A DNA stretch of 13,079 bases from JAMCRM01 sp041685075. GTDB lineage: Bacteria; Acidobacteriota; Terriglobia; Bryobacterales; Bryobacteraceae. A program made the position numbers and the translations under genes. Shown piece after piece: positions 1 to 6,960 of this stretch; within the stretch, counting starts at the first letter, position 1, and each line of letters starts with the position of its first letter. Under the pieces are notes generated by a model, which saw nothing but the letters and a program-made list of their open reading frames with translations, had not been told where the DNA came from and ran no database searches. Location: the NCBI GenBank assembly GCA_041685075.1, contig JAWLGN010000149.1, positions 1-13,079 of the forward strand. The letters run 5' to 3'.

Positions 1-661
1 CCAGCGCGTAGCCCATCTTGCCGCTCGAGCGGTTGGAAATATAGCGCACCGGGTCGAGCGGTTCCTGGGTGGGGCCGGCGGTGATCAGCACGGTTTCGCC
101 TTCCAAATCCCTGCGGCGCCGCAGTTCGCTCTCGATGGCCGCCAGGATGGCCTCGGCGCAGGCCAGCCTCCCGGGACCCACCATGCCGCAGGCCAGGTAG
201 CCGTCCTCGGGGTCGACGATGCGGTGGCCGCGCCGCCGGAGCGTTTCCACGTTGGCCTGGGTGGCGGCGTGCAGCCACATGTTGGTGTTCATCGCCGGCG
301 CCAGTACAACGGGGCCTTGGTAAGCCAGGTAGAGGGTGCTGAGAAAATCGTCCGCGATGCCCGTGGCGAACTTGGCCAGCAGGTCGGCGGTGGCGGGCGC
401 CACCACCAGCAACCCGCCCTCCTGCGCCACCCCGATGTGCTCGATGGCGCTCGAAAGGGTGGCTTCCGGGCTGGCGTCGGAAAACATCCCGGTGATGGTC
501 TTGCGGCCCGTCAGGGCGGCGAAGGTCAGGGGCCGGACGAACTCCTGCGCGTGGGCGGTCATGACCACCTGCACCGCATGCTCCCGCTCCATCAGGGCGC
601 GGGCCAGTTCCGCGGCTTTGTAGGCCGCGATGCCACCCCCCACTCCCAGGATGATGTTCAT
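1..661 (-). CDS. coaBC: CoaBC, phosphopantothenoylcysteine synthetase/decarboxylase (3' part cut off by window edge)
   Basis: Bifunctional coenzyme A enzyme: the CoaC part decarboxylates 4'-phosphopantothenoylcysteine and the CoaB part joins cysteine to phosphopantothenate. The visible 220 residues, read from the ATG at 661, open with a flavin-binding Rossmann start (MNIILGVGGGIAAYKAAELA). They carry the CoaC active-site residues His75 (IEHIGVA), Asn125 (PAMNTNMW) and Cys158 (GYLACGMVGPGRLA), the same numbers as in the E. coli enzyme. The CoaB domain begins near residue 192 with ITAGPTQEPLDPVRYISN and SSGKMGYAL, then the window ends; about half the protein is missing only because of the edge. 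The start lies 7 bases after the rpoZ stop and the ribosome-binding site is weak, so it is probably read on the rpoZ message. The neighbours yicC-gmk-rpoZ are the usual partners of coaBC in many phyla. Confidence 0.96.
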   Translation of the reverse strand, partial: MNIILGVGGGIAAYKAAELARALMEREHAVQVVMTAHAQEFVRPLTFAALTGRKTITGMFSDASPEATLSSAIEHIGVAQEGGLLVVAPATADLLAKFATGIADDFLSTLYLAYQGPVVLAPAMNTNMWLHAATQANVETLRRRGHRIVDPEDGYLACGMVGPGRLACAEAILAAIESELRRRRDLEGETVLITAGPTQEPLDPVRYISNRSSGKMGYAL

Positions 662-668
662 GGCACGC

Positions 669-923
669 TTACAGGAGGACTTCCGGCAGGGCCTCCTCGG
701 GCTGCTCCTCCTCGCCCGGCACGTAATACTTCACCAGCCCGCGCCGCGCCTCTTCTATGGCAATGACGGTGGGCTTCTTCGAGGAGGTCGGCAGCACGGG
801 ACGCGCACCGCTCTGCAACTGCCGCGCGCGCTTGGCCGCCACGATGATGAACCGGTAGGTGCTCTGCTCCGGGTCGTCGGGAAGAGCGCAATGGGCGTTG
901 TTCTTCGGGGTGTTCTCGGACAT
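669..923 (-). CDS. rpoZ: RNA polymerase omega subunit
   Basis: Small subunit that helps fold and assemble RNA polymerase around the beta' subunit; in some bacteria it also forms part of the ppGpp site. The 84-residue product has the family core at residues 22-68: YRFIIVAAKRARQLQ, then SKKPTVIAIEEARRGLVKYYVP, with an acidic tail (EEEQPEEALPE). The length is normal for omega. I chose the ATG at 923, which follows the gmk stop codon by 2 bases (TAATTATG). A GTG at 932 would add three residues (MVI) and overlap the gmk end, and is the alternative. There is little Shine-Dalgarno signal, so translation is probably coupled to gmk. Its place between gmk and coaBC is the classical one. Confidence 0.93.
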   Translation of the reverse strand: MSENTPKNNAHCALPDDPEQSTYRFIIVAAKRARQLQSGARPVLPTSSKKPTVIAIEEARRGLVKYYVPGEEEQPEEALPEVLL

Positions 924-925
924 AA

Positions 926-1552
926 TTACCACTGTTGCTTTGACGTTACGTCGAACGATTCCAGAATGGGCCGGATCTTCTCCTCCACCCGCGTCCGCCG
1001 CACGCGCTCGGCGCGGACGATGGCCGCCAGCGTCCGCTCCGATTCTTCCAGCTCGTCGTTGATGAGCACGTAATCGTACTGCTGGTAGTTGCGGATCTCA
1101 TCGGCCGCCGCTCTCAGGCGGCGTTCGATGACCTCGGGCGCATCCTCGCCCCGCAGGCGCAAACGCTCTTCCAGACTTTCCCGGGAGGGGGCCAGGATGA
1201 AAATCGTTACGGCATCTGGAATCTTACGTTTCAATTGTCTCGCACCTTGCACATCGATGTCGAGCACCAGGTCCCGGCCGGCGGCGCGGGCCTGTTCCAG
1301 CACGCTCACGTGGGTGCCGTAATAGTTCCCGAAGACGCAAGCGTGCTCCAGGAACTCGTCCCGCGCGATGCGCTCCTCGAACTCCTCCCGGGAGATGTAG
1401 TGGTAACTCTCCCCCTGCCGCTCCTCTCCGCGCAGCGCGCGCGTGGTGAAGGAGACGGAAAACTCCAGATCCGGCATCTGCGCCAGTAAACTCTTCACCA
1501 GCGTGGATTTACCGGAGCCCGACGGCGCCGAAATGATGAAAACGGTGGTCAC
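926..1552 (-). CDS. gmk: Guanylate kinase
   Basis: Cytosolic kinase that converts GMP (or dGMP) and ATP to GDP and ADP, needed for GTP and dGTP synthesis and for recycling guanine nucleotides. The 208-residue product has the P-loop SAPSGSGKST (residues 8-17). The GMP-binding segment SFTTRALRGEE...GESYHYIS lies at 34-54, FGNYYGTH at 74-81, and the LVLDIDVQGARQLK stretch near 95-108. The lid-region arginines lie in RLRLRG and IERRLR (130-146). Length and domain order are typical. It starts with GTG at 1552; a GAGG site sits 5 bases before it, overlapping the yicC stop codon. The gene lies between yicC (7-base gap) and rpoZ, a very common arrangement that ties nucleotide supply to transcription functions. 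Confidence 0.97.
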   Translation of the reverse strand: MTTVFIISAPSGSGKSTLVKSLLAQMPDLEFSVSFTTRALRGEERQGESYHYISREEFEERIARDEFLEHACVFGNYYGTHVSVLEQARAAGRDLVLDIDVQGARQLKRKIPDAVTIFILAPSRESLEERLRLRGEDAPEVIERRLRAAADEIRNYQQYDYVLINDELEESERTLAAIVRAERVRRTRVEEKIRPILESFDVTSKQQW

Positions 1553-1559
1553 GACAGCC

Positions 1560-2453
1560 TCATTCCAGGTTCAGCGAGTGCTCCCGCATCTTGTCGATTT
1601 CGGACTTGGCCGCCAGCGCCAGATCCGTCATGGTCAGCCCCAAGTCGCCCAGGCCCCCGGTCTTCGAAAGCACGGTATTGGCCTCGCGGTTCATCTCCTG
1701 GAGCAGGAAATCCAGGCGTTTGCCGACTTCGCCGGCGTGGCTGAGCAGCTTTTCCACCTGGCCCGCGTGGGTTTTCAGCCGCATGAGTTCCTCGCTGACG
1801 TCGCTGCGGTCGGCCAGCACGGCGGCCTCCTGGGCGATGCGCTGCGGCTCCAGTCCCACGCCGCGCAGCAGCTCTTTCAACCGCTCCTGGAGGCGTTTCT
1901 GGAAGGCCTGGGTGGCGTGCGAGCGGATCTCCTCCATGCGCTCCGCCAGCTCCCGCACCTTACGGCAACGATCAAGCACTTCAGCGGCCACGGCCCGGCC
2001 CTCGCGCTCCCGGAAGGCGTTCAGGGCGTCCAGCGCCTCCTCCATGGCCTCCACCAGCGCGGGTTCCAGCGCGGTCTCGAGGTCCGTTTCCGGTTCGGCC
2101 CGGAACATTCCGGGCAGGGATAAAGCGGTGTTCAGATCCGGCGTGCCCTCCAGCTTGAACTCCTCGGCGGCGTGGCGGAAGGCGCCCAGGTAGGCCTCCA
2201 GCAAAGGGCGGTTCAGGTGCGCGCCGGCCTCCGGGGCCGTGCGGTTGAACAGCAGTTGAATCTGCAGGTGCCCGCGGGCCACGCGGCCTTTCACGGCGGC
2301 GCGCAGCGCGGTCTCGCTGGCCTCCAGTTCCGCCGGCATGCGGAAGTGCAGGTCCAGGGCGCGGTGGTTCACGCTCTTAATGCTGAGCACGATCTCGCCC
2401 TGCGGCACGGACTTGCGCACGCGGGCGAAGCCGGTCATGCTGCGCGGGCTCAC
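1560..2453 (-). CDS. yicC: YicC/YloC-family endoribonuclease
   Basis: Member of the YicC family, an N-terminal YicC-like domain followed by a DUF1732 domain. In E. coli, YicC has been reported as an RNase that promotes breakdown of certain RNAs, including the small RNA RyhB; its role here is inferred by homology. The 297 residues are full length. The N-terminal signature is SMTGFARV (residues 5-12), with IKSVNHRALDLHFRMP at 25-40. The C-terminal half holds RSDVSEELMRLKTH, GKRLDFLLQEMNREANT and the closing AKSEIDKMREHSLNLE. The GTG start at 2453 shares bases with the TGA stop of the ABC transporter gene (GTGA overlap), and the MSPRSMTGF start matches the family better than the internal ATG at 2438. 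Both ends are tightly packed against msbA and gmk. Confidence 0.94.
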   Translation of the reverse strand: MSPRSMTGFARVRKSVPQGEIVLSIKSVNHRALDLHFRMPAELEASETALRAAVKGRVARGHLQIQLLFNRTAPEAGAHLNRPLLEAYLGAFRHAAEEFKLEGTPDLNTALSLPGMFRAEPETDLETALEPALVEAMEEALDALNAFREREGRAVAAEVLDRCRKVRELAERMEEIRSHATQAFQKRLQERLKELLRGVGLEPQRIAQEAAVLADRSDVSEELMRLKTHAGQVEKLLSHAGEVGKRLDFLLQEMNREANTVLSKTGGLGDLGLTMTDLALAAKSEIDKMREHSLNLE

Positions 2454-4282
2454 GAATCCACCGCCGTGTCCGCGCTCACGAACTGCAGTTCGTGCAACCG
2501 CTGGTACATTCCGTTCTGGCTCATGAGTTCCTCGTGGGTGCCGGTCTCGGCGATGCGCCCGCGATCGAGCACTACGATTTTATCCGCCCGCCGGATGGTG
2601 GAGAGCCGGTGCGCGATGACGATCACGGTACGATCGGCCATCAGGTTGCCCAGGGCGCGCTGCACCAGCATCTCGGATTCGGTATCCAGGTGCGAGGTAG
2701 CCTCGTCCAGGATCAGGATGGGGGCGTTTTTGAGCAGCGCGCGCGCGATGGCCAGCCGCTGCCGCTGCCCGCCGCTCAGCTTGACGCCGCGCTCCCCGAT
2801 GACGGTGTCGTAGCCCGCCGGCAGCTCCCGAATGAACTCATCGGCCAGGGCCGACTGCGCCGCGCGCTCGATGGCTTCGCGCGGCACCTCCGGGCGGCCG
2901 TAGGCGATGTTGTTGGCCACCGTGTCGTTGAACAGGAAGGTCTCCTGGGCGACGATTCCCACCAGCGCGCGCAGCGAGGCGAGGTCCAGTTCGCGCACGT
3001 CGTGGCCGTCGATGCGCACCGCTCCGGCGGTGACGTCGTAGAAGCGCGGCACCAGGTTGGCGAGGGTGGTCTTGCCGGCGCCGCTGGCTCCCACGAGCGC
3101 CACCACTTCCCCGGCCTTCACCTCCAGGTCGATCTCCTGGAGCGCAAAGCCGTTGCCGTTCGAGCCGGGGTAGCGGAAGGCCACGCCCTCGAAGGTAATG
3201 GCGCGCGAGAAGCTCTCCACCTTCAGCGCTCCGGGCTTTTCCTGGATTTCCTCCGCGTGGGCCAGGTGCTCGAAGACTTTCTGGGAGGCGCCCAGGGCCT
3301 GCTGGAAGATGTTGTGGATGCCCGCCAGACGCTTCACCGGCTCATAGAGCATCAGCAGCGCCACCACGAAGCTGAGGAACTCTCCCGCGGTCAACTGCTG
3401 GTTGGCGATCTGGATGCGCGCGTAGGTGAGCAGCCCCACGATGGTGAGGGCCCCCAGCAGCTCGATCATGGGCGACGCAATGGCCTGCTGGAGCACGTAG
3501 CGCAGGTTGCTGCGCAGCAGCCTTTGCGCCGCCGCGCGAAAGCGGCGCGACTCGTGCGCCTCGGTGCCGAAGGCCTTCACCACCTGGTGGCCGCTGAGGG
3601 TCTCCTGCAGGATTTCGTTCAGTTCGGCGGCGTGCTCCTGGGTGCGCCGGCTGGTCCGCCGGATGCGCCGCCCGATATGGGTGGTGGGCAGCAGCACGAA
3701 AGGTAGTACCGTCAGGCTCACCAGGGCCAGCTTCCAGTCCTTCTGGACCACCACCGCCACCAGCGCCGCCGCCACGAACACCTGCCGCAGGAAATCCGCC
3801 AGAATGTGGGAGACCGCCACCTGGATGCGGTCGATATCGATCATGATGGACGACATCAGCCGGCCGGTGCTGTGCGACTCGAAGAACTGCATCCCCTGCT
3901 TCACCACCTTTTCGAAGACGGCGTTGCGCAGGTCCATCACGGCCGAGAAGCCGGCGTAGTTCACCAGGTAATTGGCCAGGTAGTCGCACAGGCCCTTCAC
4001 CAGGAAGGCGGCCAGCAGGGCAAAGGCCACCATAGCCCAGACGTCGGTGACGCCGGGGGGCACGAACTGTTCCAGGTAGAAGGCGCGGCCGAAGACCGGG
4101 TCGCGGAAGAGCAGCACGGGGCTGCCGGCCGTGGCGGGGTTGAGAACGCGGTCGAAGATGGGGCCGATCAATAGAGCCACGGTGGCATGCGCCGCCCCCA
4201 CAAAGACCATCAGAACGACCGAGACCACCAGGTGCGGCACGTACCGGCGGGCGTAGCGCAGCAGTCGCAGCAGGTCCTTCAT
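2450..4282 (-). CDS. msbA: MsbA-like lipid A/phospholipid ABC exporter
   Basis: Half-size ABC exporter with fused membrane and ATPase domains, acting as a homodimer in the inner membrane. The MsbA type flips the lipid A core from the inner to the outer leaflet. The 610 residues hold hydrophobic helices from about 15 to 320, including segments near 16-40, 82-110, 160-200 and 275-315. The nucleotide-binding domain follows, with Walker A GASGAGKT (398-405), Q-loop Gln446, signature LSGGQ (502-506), Walker B ILILDE (522-527) and switch His558. The ATG at 4282 overlaps the upstream glycosyltransferase stop as ATGA; extending the frame further upstream would run through that gene with no family match. 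Pairing with a family 9 glycosyltransferase supports an LPS role, but exporters of this family can carry drugs or other lipids, so the substrate is inferred. Confidence 0.9.
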   Translation of the reverse strand: MKDLLRLLRYARRYVPHLVVSVVLMVFVGAAHATVALLIGPIFDRVLNPATAGSPVLLFRDPVFGRAFYLEQFVPPGVTDVWAMVAFALLAAFLVKGLCDYLANYLVNYAGFSAVMDLRNAVFEKVVKQGMQFFESHSTGRLMSSIMIDIDRIQVAVSHILADFLRQVFVAAALVAVVVQKDWKLALVSLTVLPFVLLPTTHIGRRIRRTSRRTQEHAAELNEILQETLSGHQVVKAFGTEAHESRRFRAAAQRLLRSNLRYVLQQAIASPMIELLGALTIVGLLTYARIQIANQQLTAGEFLSFVVALLMLYEPVKRLAGIHNIFQQALGASQKVFEHLAHAEEIQEKPGALKVESFSRAITFEGVAFRYPGSNGNGFALQEIDLEVKAGEVVALVGASGAGKTTLANLVPRFYDVTAGAVRIDGHDVRELDLASLRALVGIVAQETFLFNDTVANNIAYGRPEVPREAIERAAQSALADEFIRELPAGYDTVIGERGVKLSGGQRQRLAIARALLKNAPILILDEATSHLDTESEMLVQRALGNLMADRTVIVIAHRLSTIRRADKIVVLDRGRIAETGTHEELMSQNGMYQRLHELQFVSADTAVDS

Positions 4283-5190
4283 GCCCGCACCCGCAGCCGG
4301 TCGAGCGCGGCCGCCACCTGCGCCACCGTGATATAGCCGATGCCCTGCGGCGATTGCAGCACTTCGGCATCCGTTTTCCAGGGGCGCCACACCGCGCTGT
4401 CGGAAGCGCCGAAGATGACTGCCACCGGCAATCCGAAAGCGGCGGCCATGTGGGCCGGTCCGGAATCGTTCCCCAGAAACAGCGACGCGCCGCGCAGCAG
4501 CGTTTTGAGGTCTTCAATGTGCGCGCCCTGCACGACGCGATAGCGCCGGAACGGCACGGTATCGTCCTCCGGCCCGGCGATGAACACCGGCTCCAGGTCG
4601 AGCGCTTCTTCCAGGTGCTCGGCGGCGGAGAGGAAGCGTTCTGCGGGCCAGGTCTTATCGGGATGGGAGGCCATGGGGTGAATCACCGCGTAGGGGTGGC
4701 CGGGCGGCGGCGCCGGAGCGAACAGGCGCGCGCGGGGAATCTCGCGCCGTTCCGCTCCCAAATAAAAGATCGCCGAGGCCAGGTGCTCGGCGGTGTGTAC
4801 CGTGCGTTCCTCATCCAGCACCTCCTGCGCGCGCGGGATCTTCACGTTGTAAATACAGCCGTGCCGAAAATGCGCGAACCCGGCGCGGAAGCGCGCGCCC
4901 GATAAAGCCGCCAGCCGCGCGCTGCGAGAGCCGCCGTGGAGGTTCAACACCAGCCGGGGCCGCCAGCCCCGGAGCGCAAGGAGCGAGGGCGGGGCCATCG
5001 CCGCCACCCCCGGATGGCCCTCGAAGACGGCGCGGAACCGGTCTTCCACCACTATCGCCACCTCCAGGTCCGGCCGCGCTTCGTGCAGAATGTCGAGCGC
5101 CGGAGTGGTCAGAACGCAGTCGCCCAGCGAACGGAGCCGGATGATCGCCACCCTGACCCCACGCGGCAAACTTGCGAGCACGCTGGCCAT
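4279..5190 (-). CDS. Glycosyltransferase family 9 (heptosyltransferase-like)
   Basis: Probably transfers a heptose or similar sugar onto the lipid A/LPS core at the inner face of the cytoplasmic membrane. The 303 residues show the GT9 (WaaC/WaaF type) layout. The N-terminal domain starts RVAIIRLRSLGDCVLTTPAL, with the GD aspartate (Asp24) where these enzymes have their catalytic aspartate. The C-terminal domain has HPMASHPDKTWPAERF (171-186) and the donor-site motif LGNDSGPAHMAAAFGLPV (239-256). It is slightly shorter than E. coli WaaF. The ATG at 5190 follows the Trm112-like gene by 11 bases without a clear Shine-Dalgarno; GTG codons a few residues in are possible alternatives. Its stop overlaps the msbA-like start (ATGA), which ties sugar addition to export of the product. 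The exact sugar cannot be read from the sequence. Confidence 0.88.
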   Translation of the reverse strand: MASVLASLPRGVRVAIIRLRSLGDCVLTTPALDILHEARPDLEVAIVVEDRFRAVFEGHPGVAAMAPPSLLALRGWRPRLVLNLHGGSRSARLAALSGARFRAGFAHFRHGCIYNVKIPRAQEVLDEERTVHTAEHLASAIFYLGAERREIPRARLFAPAPPPGHPYAVIHPMASHPDKTWPAERFLSAAEHLEEALDLEPVFIAGPEDDTVPFRRYRVVQGAHIEDLKTLLRGASLFLGNDSGPAHMAAAFGLPVAVIFGASDSAVWRPWKTDAEVLQSPQGIGYITVAQVAAALDRLRVRA

Positions 5191-5201
5191 GGGCCCGGCG
5201 C

Positions 5202-5372
5202 CTATTCCTCGATCGTGGCTTCGTCCACCAGCATCACCGGAATATCGTCGCGCACCGGGTAGACGCGGTGGCACTGCACGCACTTCAGTCCGCTTTCGTC
5301 GGGTTTCAACTCCACCGTGGCTTTGCACACGGGGCAGACCAGAATTTCCAGCAGATCCTTGCTGATCGCCAT
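5202..5372 (-). CDS. Trm112/YcaR-like small zinc-binding protein
   Basis: A 56-residue protein of the Trm112/YcaR family. The opening KDLLEILVCPVCKATVEL is characteristic. Cys13, Cys16, Cys31 and Cys34 (CPVC...CVQC) are placed to bind one zinc ion, followed by HRVYPVRDDIPVML, the other conserved block. In eukaryotes and archaea Trm112 activates methyltransferases; the role of bacterial homologues is poorly defined. In E. coli ycaR lies in the msbA-lpxK-ycaQ-ycaR-kdsB region, so its place here beside a glycosyltransferase and an MsbA-like exporter repeats a known link to envelope genes. No methyltransferase is visible in the window. The ATG at 5372 has a GGAAA-type ribosome site a few bases upstream; 29 bases separate it from eda. 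Confidence 0.87.
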   Translation of the reverse strand: MAISKDLLEILVCPVCKATVELKPDESGLKCVQCHRVYPVRDDIPVMLVDEATIEE

Positions 5373-5401
5373 ATGTTTTCCAGAGTGTACCAGAGCGGCG
5401 C

Positions 5402-6070
5402 TCAGGCCGAAGCGGCCTTCATCTCGGCGCGCGCCTTGGCAATTGCCTCCAGGTATTGCCGCGCCTTCTGTTCGATGGCGTCGTAGCGGCCTTCCTTGAT
5501 GCTCTTGGCATCCACCAGTTCTCCGCCCACGGCCACGGCGCAGGCGCCCGCCTTCAGGAAATCGCCCGCGGTTTCGAGGTTCACCCCTCCGGTGGGGATC
5601 ATCTCCACCTGCGGGAAGGGTCCCTTGAGAGCCTTGATGTACTTGGCGCCGCCCACGTTGCCGCAGGGGAAGATCTTCACGACGTCGGCGCCGGCATCCC
5701 AGGCGGTGATCACCTCGGTGGGGGTGAGGGCGCCGGGGCAGATCACCTTCGAGTAGCGGCGCGCCATCTCGATGGTCTTCAGGTTCAGCGCGGGGGTGAC
5801 GAAGAACTCGGCGCCGGCGAGCATGCACGCGCGGGCGGTTTCGGGATCCAGCACGGTCCCGGCGCCCAGGACGATCTTATCGCCGAACTGGTCGGCCACC
5901 TTTTCCAGCGCACGGATGGCGCCGGGAACGGTCATGGTGATCTCGGCGGCGCGCACGCCGCCCTTATAGATGGCTTCCACGGCCTTAACGGCCGATTCCG
6001 CACTGGTGGTGCGAATGACGGGCACAATCCCGACTTCGGTGATGAACGAGAGGACTTCCTTGCGTGTCAT
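5402..6070 (-). CDS. eda: KDPG/KHG (or KDPGal) aldolase
   Basis: Class I aldolase that splits 2-keto-3-deoxy-6-phosphogluconate (or the galactonate isomer) into pyruvate and glyceraldehyde 3-phosphate; many members also cleave 4-hydroxy-2-oxoglutarate. The 222 residues form the expected small TIM barrel. PVIR places Arg20, EITMTVPGAI places Glu43, GAGTVLDPE is at 69-77, and DVVKIFPCGNVGG gives Schiff-base Lys132. The phosphate-binding end has IPTGGVNLETAGDFLKAG and AVGGELV. Length is normal and all key residues are present. The ATG at 6070 is directly preceded by AGAAGGAA, a strong ribosome site with short spacing. The dehydratase-like gene two genes upstream could feed this enzyme, but a 2-keto-3-deoxy sugar-acid kinase would be needed and none is in the window. 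Confidence 0.94.
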   Translation of the reverse strand: MTRKEVLSFITEVGIVPVIRTTSAESAVKAVEAIYKGGVRAAEITMTVPGAIRALEKVADQFGDKIVLGAGTVLDPETARACMLAGAEFFVTPALNLKTIEMARRYSKVICPGALTPTEVITAWDAGADVVKIFPCGNVGGAKYIKALKGPFPQVEMIPTGGVNLETAGDFLKAGACAVAVGGELVDAKSIKEGRYDAIEQKARQYLEAIAKARAEMKAASA

Positions 6071-6126
6071 TTCCTTCTTACGTTAACACTGGGAACGGCC
6101 GGCGCGAAGCGGGGCGGGGAGCGCCG
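6071..6126 (-). other. Largest gap in the leftward run, before eda
   Basis: This 56-base space after the PIN-like gene is the biggest break in the minus-strand run. It holds the AGAAGGAA ribosome site of eda (6071-6078) and a GC-rich part with a GGCGC/GCGCC pair about 15 bases apart. There is no T-tract, so it is not a convincing terminator, and no clear promoter was seen. A change of transcription unit here is possible but unproven. Confidence 0.4.
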
Positions 6127-6684
6127 TCAGGCCGCGGCCAGTTTCCGCACCCAGAGGAACCTGGGCCGCGCGACGCCCGGGAAGCGTTCCGGGAAGCGCT
6201 CCACCAGCGCGGCTACGGGCGCATAATCGCCCGGGCTGTCGTGCACCAGCGGCATCCCCGCGGCCAGCGCCGAGGCCGCGATGGAGATCTGGGAGCGCCA
6301 GCGGGCCAGGCGGTCCTGGCGGCTTTCCGCGAAGAAGCCCTTGCGGCGCGGCGCGCTGGGGGAAAACGGCACCAGCACGGCAAGCTGCGCCGCCACCAGC
6401 GCCTCGGCCGCACCTGTGGGCACCACCGCTGCCGCGCCCGAGGCCAGCCGCTCCAGGTAGCTGTCGCGCGCCGCCTCGATGGCCGGCAGACGCTCCGGCA
6501 CGGCGCCTTCGGCCAGCAGCGCGTAGCCGCGCATCTGCTCCGTCACAGTGGCCGGGGCCAGGAAGACCGGGTAGAGGTCCACGTAGCGGCGGAACCAGCG
6601 CGCCGGACCGCGCTCCTCCGTGCGCGCCAGGTAGCCCAGGGCGGCGGTTTCAAAGATACACGGACTTGCCGAGGGCGCCATCAT
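6127..6684 (-). CDS. PIN-domain-like protein, degenerate VapC-type toxin candidate
   Basis: A 185-residue protein without a confident family match by eye, but with the outline of a PIN-domain nuclease of the VapC/FitB kind. It has a first strand CIFETAALGYL, a helix TVTEQMRGYALL with Glu49, and late segments SQISIAASALAAGMPLVHDS and GDY (Asp153) resembling the usual IAATAL..G..LVT..D block. Two of the four acidic sites differ: the first aspartate is Glu12 and the third, before IAAS, is Gln132. Catalysis could therefore be weak or lost. It is longer than most VapC proteins (about 130 residues), with extra sequence around 60-130. The start is ATGATG; the first ATG (6684) overlaps the stop of the upstream RHH gene as ATGA, the layout of an antitoxin-toxin pair. 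Family assignment is an inference. Confidence 0.72.
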   Translation of the reverse strand: MMAPSASPCIFETAALGYLARTEERGPARWFRRYVDLYPVFLAPATVTEQMRGYALLAEGAVPERLPAIEAARDSYLERLASGAAAVVPTGAAEALVAAQLAVLVPFSPSAPRRKGFFAESRQDRLARWRSQISIAASALAAGMPLVHDSPGDYAPVAALVERFPERFPGVARPRFLWVRKLAAA

Positions 6685-6950
6685 TGCCGGGTCGCGTCGC
6701 TCATCAGAATGCCGTCCACCAGCAGCATCTCTTCTTCGGTGAGGGGGGCGAAGGCGCGCTTCCAGGCCTCCACGTGCTCCTGTCCCATGCCGGAGACGAA
6801 CTCCACCTCTCCCACCGCGCGGCGGAGCAGCGCCGTGGCCGCGCCCGCGGGTTCCGTGCGCCGCGCGCGCGCAATGCGCTCCAGTTTGCCGTAGACATCG
6901 GGGGGAACGCTCAGCGCCAGCTTGCGCGGCGCGGTCTTCTTGGTTGCCAT
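6681..6950 (-). CDS. Ribbon-helix-helix-like protein, candidate antitoxin
   Basis: An 89-residue, basic-at-the-start protein. Residues 10-47 (KLALSVPPDVYGKLERIARA, then TEPAGAATALLRRAV) read as a short strand followed by two helices, the ribbon-helix-helix fold of DNA-binding antitoxins. The C-terminal half (EHVEAWKRAFAPLTEEEMLLVDGIL) is probably the partner-binding part. The ATG at 6950 lies 10 bases after the dehydratase stop and has no clear Shine-Dalgarno, so it may be translated from the upstream message. Its TGA overlaps the start of the PIN-like gene by 4 bases. As an antitoxin it would be expected to bind its own promoter, but no palindromic operator was found in the 10-base gap. It could instead be an unrelated small regulator. 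Confidence 0.7.
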   Translation of the reverse strand: MATKKTAPRKLALSVPPDVYGKLERIARARRTEPAGAATALLRRAVGEVEFVSGMGQEHVEAWKRAFAPLTEEEMLLVDGILMSDATRQ

Positions 6951-6960
6951 GTCAGAGTCT

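Noticed and set aside
224..766. Plus-strand open frame opposite coaBC and rpoZ
   Set aside because: The minus strand encodes CoaBC with His75, Asn125 and Cys158 in place, followed by rpoZ; the plus frame has no recognisable feature.
2492..3706. 404-codon plus-strand open frame opposite the ABC exporter
   Set aside because: The composition is rich in His, Gly, Arg and Gln with no motif, and the minus strand encodes an intact ABC ATPase with every motif present.
3342..4517. 391-codon minus-strand frame overlapping both the exporter and the glycosyltransferase
   Set aside because: It is a frame-shifted reading of the two real genes (Arg/Pro/Gly-rich); both genes are complete in their own frames, so there is no frameshift to explain.
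6080..6126. Possible intrinsic terminator before eda
   Set aside because: Only a 5-base GGCGC/GCGCC stem with a long loop and no T-tract; not enough to call.
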